A stretch of DNA of 64,000 nt. Source: Frateuria terrea. GTDB lineage: Bacteria > Pseudomonadota > Gammaproteobacteria > Xanthomonadales > Rhodanobacteraceae. The translations under genes were made by a program, and so were the position numbers. Shown in pieces: positions 61,357 to 64,000 of the stretch (its first letter is position 1; every line of letters starts with the position of its first letter). Under the pieces are notes generated by a model, which searched no databases, had not been told where the DNA came from, and saw only the letters and a list, made by a program, of their open reading frames with translations. The stretch is from assembly GCF_900115705.1 (NCBI RefSeq), contig NZ_FOXL01000007.1, positions 124,001 to 188,000 on the forward strand, read 5' to 3'.

Positions 61357-64000
61357 TCACCAGTGCTTGGACACGGAAAGGCTCAGGTAGCGTCCGACCG
61401 CCGAATAGTTGGTCGAGTCGTAGGGCGCATAAGCCAACGAGGTGACGGCATACAGTGGCGGTGCCCGATTGAGCAGGTTCTGTACGGCAAGCTCGAATGC
61501 CGTGTTGCCGAGCAATCCCCTGCCCTCGCCGGTGTCGTAGCGCAGCGCGCTGTCGAAGGTCAGGAACGACGCCCCTTTGCGGCCATCGGCGGTGTTCTTC
61601 ACTCCGCTCTTGTAATTTCCGAACAGACTGGCGGTGAAGCCGCCCTGGTTCCAGACGGCGCCAACCCGGATGCTGGTCCTGTCCGGGTGGAACAGCGTGC
61701 CGGCCAGGTCGTAGGGGCTCTGAGCAGCTGTCAGGGTCTGGGTGCTGTGCAACCAGCTGGCCGACCCGCGGAGCGTCAACCGTCCCGCCCCAAGGTCGAA
61801 GCGGTTTGACCCGGACAGATCGATTCCCTTGATCCGTTGCCGCGATGCGTTGACGAACCTGCCATCGATGATCGCCACCACCTTGCTGGCGTCGTAAGGC
61901 GTTCCTACGTAGTTGAAAAAGTCGCTGACGCCAGCTAGCGCAGTCGCCTGCGCGGCTCCGGTCGGTCCGTACGTGACGAAGTCGGCGTAGACCGAGTTGC
62001 CGAACACGTCGTAAGAGGTGATGGGCTGGAGGATGCGTTCGCCGTAGTCGATATCGAACCAGGTCAGTTCCGTATCCAGGCCGGGCAGAGCCTCCGGATG
62101 GAACGCCAGCGAAGCGCTCCACGTGCGGGCACGCTCCGGGCGCAGGTCGGCATTTCCGCCCGACAGCCACAACACCGTGGCATCCGCCGGGTAGCCGGTA
62201 CCCCCGAACGTCGCCGCCGTGTAGTAGATGCCCGTCTGGGTGGAATAGCGCTGCAACAACGTGGGCGCCTTGAACGACTTGCCCCACGACGCCTTGAGCG
62301 ACACATCGGCGCTAGGCGCATAGATGATCCCGAGCTTGGGCGTGGTCACCGTGCCGTAGTCGCCGTCCTCGGTGCGCACCGCGCCGGTCAACGCCAGGCG
62401 ATCCGCACCACCACTCCCCTGCCCCGGCCCGATCAACGGCAGGCTCAACTCGGCATAGGCATAGCGGCTGCCTTGGCCGCCATCGGCAGTTATCGTGTGC
62501 CGGGTAAGGCTTTGGGCGAGGAAGCGGTTGTCGCGATAGCCCACGCCGGCGGCCAGTCGCGCCTCACCGCCCGGCACGGTGAACAGCGGGCCTTCTGCCC
62601 CGATCTCGTAGCTGCGGCTCTTGTTGGTGTAGGCGCCTAGGCTGTTGGCAACGGCAACCCCCGTCGCACTGGCTACCGTCGGCTGGGCATACGAGGTCTT
62701 CTCGTTTCCTATGGCGGCGCCGAGCGTGAGCGTCCAGTCGCCACCGAGCCAGAGATCCAGGCCCGGCGCCACCAGCGTGGAGTGCGTGTGCGCCTGGTAG
62801 GGGTAATACACGCTGCCGTACGACAGGTCGGTCTGGATATCCCGCCTGCTGCCGAGTGCATCCAGGTGCAGTTCCGCATCCTCGCCTATTGACTGATGCA
62901 GGCTGAGCAAGCCGCTACGTAGATCGTTGCCCTGCCAGAGCGTCGAGGGCCGATACATCGACTGGGTGTAATCACGCTGGTCCGAATAGATCGGGTCGTT
63001 GGAGGATTTCTTTCCCGCCACCAGCAAGCCACCGGTATCCCAGGCGGTGCCCACGGTGGCGTTGTACTCGTGAGTAACCAGGCCTCCGTCCGTGGCGCCG
63101 CCATAGCGCGCGCCCGCCGTCACTCCCTTGAAGTCACGCTTCAAGATCACGTTGGCTACGCCGCCGACCGCATCAGAGCCGTAGATCGCCGATGCGCCGT
63201 CCGGCACGATCTCGATACGATCGACGGCGTCCACCGGAATGCCACTTATGTCCACGGCCTGGGCGAATCCGCCATAGGACATGCGGCGCCCATTGAGCAG
63301 CGTCAGGGTCGCGTCCGGGCCAAGCCCTCGCAGGTCGAGACCCGAGCCCCCGGTAATGTTCTGGTCGCTGGGGCCGCCAGCCGCCGCGCCCGCCGCGACG
63401 CCCGGGTTCTGACCGCCGGAGAAGTTCTGCGGCACGCTGCGGATCACTTCGCCGAGGTCGGCGAAACCTTCTTCCTTGATCCGTTGGCGGCCGATTGTGA
63501 TGACCGGCGATGGCGTAGTGCCGCCACGGATGCGCGTGCCGGTAACGGTGATGGTCGCAAGGTTGCCCACCGCGGGCGCCGTCGGCGAGGTCGTCGCGGC
63601 CGAGGCCGCGGAGGCGGCGCGCCAGCCAGGGATGGTGCGTTCCTGCGTGCGCTGGATCACGACGGTGCCGCCACCGGTTTGCCGGTAGCTGAGCCCGCTA
63701 CCCTGCAGCAGGCGGCCGAGTGCCTCGCGCCAGCTCATGCGACCGCGGACCTCCCTCACCTGCTTCGCTGCGACCAGCTCGGCTGGATAGTCCAATCGCA
63801 GGCCGCTCTGCGAACCGAGGGCATCGAGCGCTGCGGCGAGCGTGCCTGCGGGAAGATCGAAGTCGATGGCTGTCGATGCATCGGCCACCGCTGGCTGGTT
63901 CGGCGTCGAGGTGGCCGAGGCGGCCCCGTCGGCGAGTGCCAGTCCGGTTGCGGCAGCAGTGGCGGCGAACAAGGCAACGGAAATGGCATTGCGTAACGTA
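61357..64000 (-). CDS. TonB-dependent receptor with N-terminal signalling domain, 5' end beyond the window
   Basis: At least 881 residues of an outer-membrane receptor, probably for the lasso peptide. The visible start reads TLRNAISVALFAATAAATGLALADGAASA, a signal peptide that begins just outside the window. Then an STN domain (about residues 45-115, FDLPAGTLAAALDALGSQSGLRLDY, EALGRLLQGSGLSYRQTGGGTVVIQ), the plug (TPSPVITIGRQRIKEEGFADLGEVIRSVPQNF, GSDAVGGVANVILKRD) and a barrel ending YLSLSVSKHW. STN domains signal through a FecR-like anti-sigma factor to an ECF sigma factor; these may be just outside. Adjacent to the isopeptidase, as in astexin and related clusters. Confidence 0.92.
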   Translation of the reverse strand, partial: TLRNAISVALFAATAAATGLALADGAASATSTPNQPAVADASTAIDFDLPAGTLAAALDALGSQSGLRLDYPAELVAAKQVREVRGRMSWREALGRLLQGSGLSYRQTGGGTVVIQRTQERTIPGWRAASAASAATTSPTAPAVGNLATITVTGTRIRGGTTPSPVITIGRQRIKEEGFADLGEVIRSVPQNFSGGQNPGVAAGAAAGGPSDQNITGGSGLDLRGLGPDATLTLLNGRRMSYGGFAQAVDISGIPVDAVDRIEIVPDGASAIYGSDAVGGVANVILKRDFKGVTAGARYGGATDGGLVTHEYNATVGTAWDTGGLLVAGKKSSNDPIYSDQRDYTQSMYRPSTLWQGNDLRSGLLSLHQSIGEDAELHLDALGSRRDIQTDLSYGSVYYPYQAHTHSTLVAPGLDLWLGGDWTLTLGAAIGNEKTSYAQPTVASATGVAVANSLGAYTNKSRSYEIGAEGPLFTVPGGEARLAAGVGYRDNRFLAQSLTRHTITADGGQGSRYAYAELSLPLIGPGQGSGGADRLALTGAVRTEDGDYGTVTTPKLGIIYAPSADVSLKASWGKSFKAPTLLQRYSTQTGIYYTAATFGGTGYPADATVLWLSGGNADLRPERARTWSASLAFHPEALPGLDTELTWFDIDYGERILQPITSYDVFGNSVYADFVTYGPTGAAQATALAGVSDFFNYVGTPYDASKVVAIIDGRFVNASRQRIKGIDLSGSNRFDLGAGRLTLRGSASWLHSTQTLTAAQSPYDLAGTLFHPDRTSIRVGAVWNQGGFTASLFGNYKSGVKNTADGRKGASFLTFDSALRYDTGEGRGLLGNTAFELAVQNLLNRAPPLYAVTSLAYAPYDSTNYSAVGRYLSLSVSKHW

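Overview
The window is high-GC DNA from a gammaproteobacterium of the Xanthomonadales, most likely the Rhodanobacteraceae (Dyella, Rhodanobacter, Luteibacter, Frateuria). The reasons are TonB-dependent receptors, a copLAB copper operon of the Xanthomonas type, an L2-like class A beta-lactamase, many short stress-type hydrophilic proteins, and the GC-rich intergenic hairpin repeats common in this order. No rRNA, clear tRNA, CRISPR array, transposase or phage structural gene was seen.

Layout. 0.5-10.4 kb: ferredoxin-NADP reductase, a DUF3182/hydrolase pair, DUF456 and DUF885 proteins, a repeat-rich gap, a hemolysin III membrane protein, a TonB-family protein, and a two-gene unit of a cysteine-dioxygenase-like cupin plus an FAD/NAD(P)-binding protein. 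10.4-18.6 kb: nicotinamidase, a tightly packed HAD/PIN/CPXCG unit, small membrane and stress proteins, an OmpA-like lipoprotein, and an mfd gene that has lost its whole motor in frame. 18.7-28.6 kb: a hybrid histidine kinase, many small proteins, a Tat-exported class A beta-lactamase beside a decayed gene, an M14 peptidase, an OmpH/Skp-like protein and a SEC-C protein. 28.7-35.3 kb: a tandem duplicated pair of secreted proteins, a Tat amidase, an ABC-2 exporter and a frameshifted TolB-like beta-propeller protein. 35.4-40 kb: a copper operon (Met-rich protein, copL, copA, copB, His-tailed cytochrome c). 40.5-55.6 kb: a PLP decarboxylase, an HTH regulator, an Oar-like TonB receptor, a thioredoxin-like protein, a MocR regulator, hydrolase/NTF2 genes, a broken peptidase E, and a DUF2946/outer-membrane pair.

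55.8-64 kb holds the most interesting system: a lasso peptide locus. A GntR regulator is followed by a 46-residue precursor too short to stand out as an ORF, a B1-B2 fusion leader peptidase (B), an asparagine-synthetase-like cyclase (C) and, convergently, a lasso peptide isopeptidase and a TonB-dependent receptor with an N-terminal signalling (STN) domain that runs off the right edge. The predicted core GTGGFGEAVGGPIAPGISED would close a Gly1-Glu7 ring of only seven residues, as in xanthomonins. The likely cycle is synthesis and export of the peptide, re-uptake through the receptor, and opening of the lasso by the isopeptidase. Hairpins after the precursor gene and after the receptor gene, and palindromes in the promoter region, suggest how the genes are regulated.

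A second theme is decay by internal deletion. mfd (about 750 codons lost, in frame), a small cytosolic protein gene (about 28 codons lost, in frame) and pepE (deletion with frameshifts) all keep both ends but lack internal parts.
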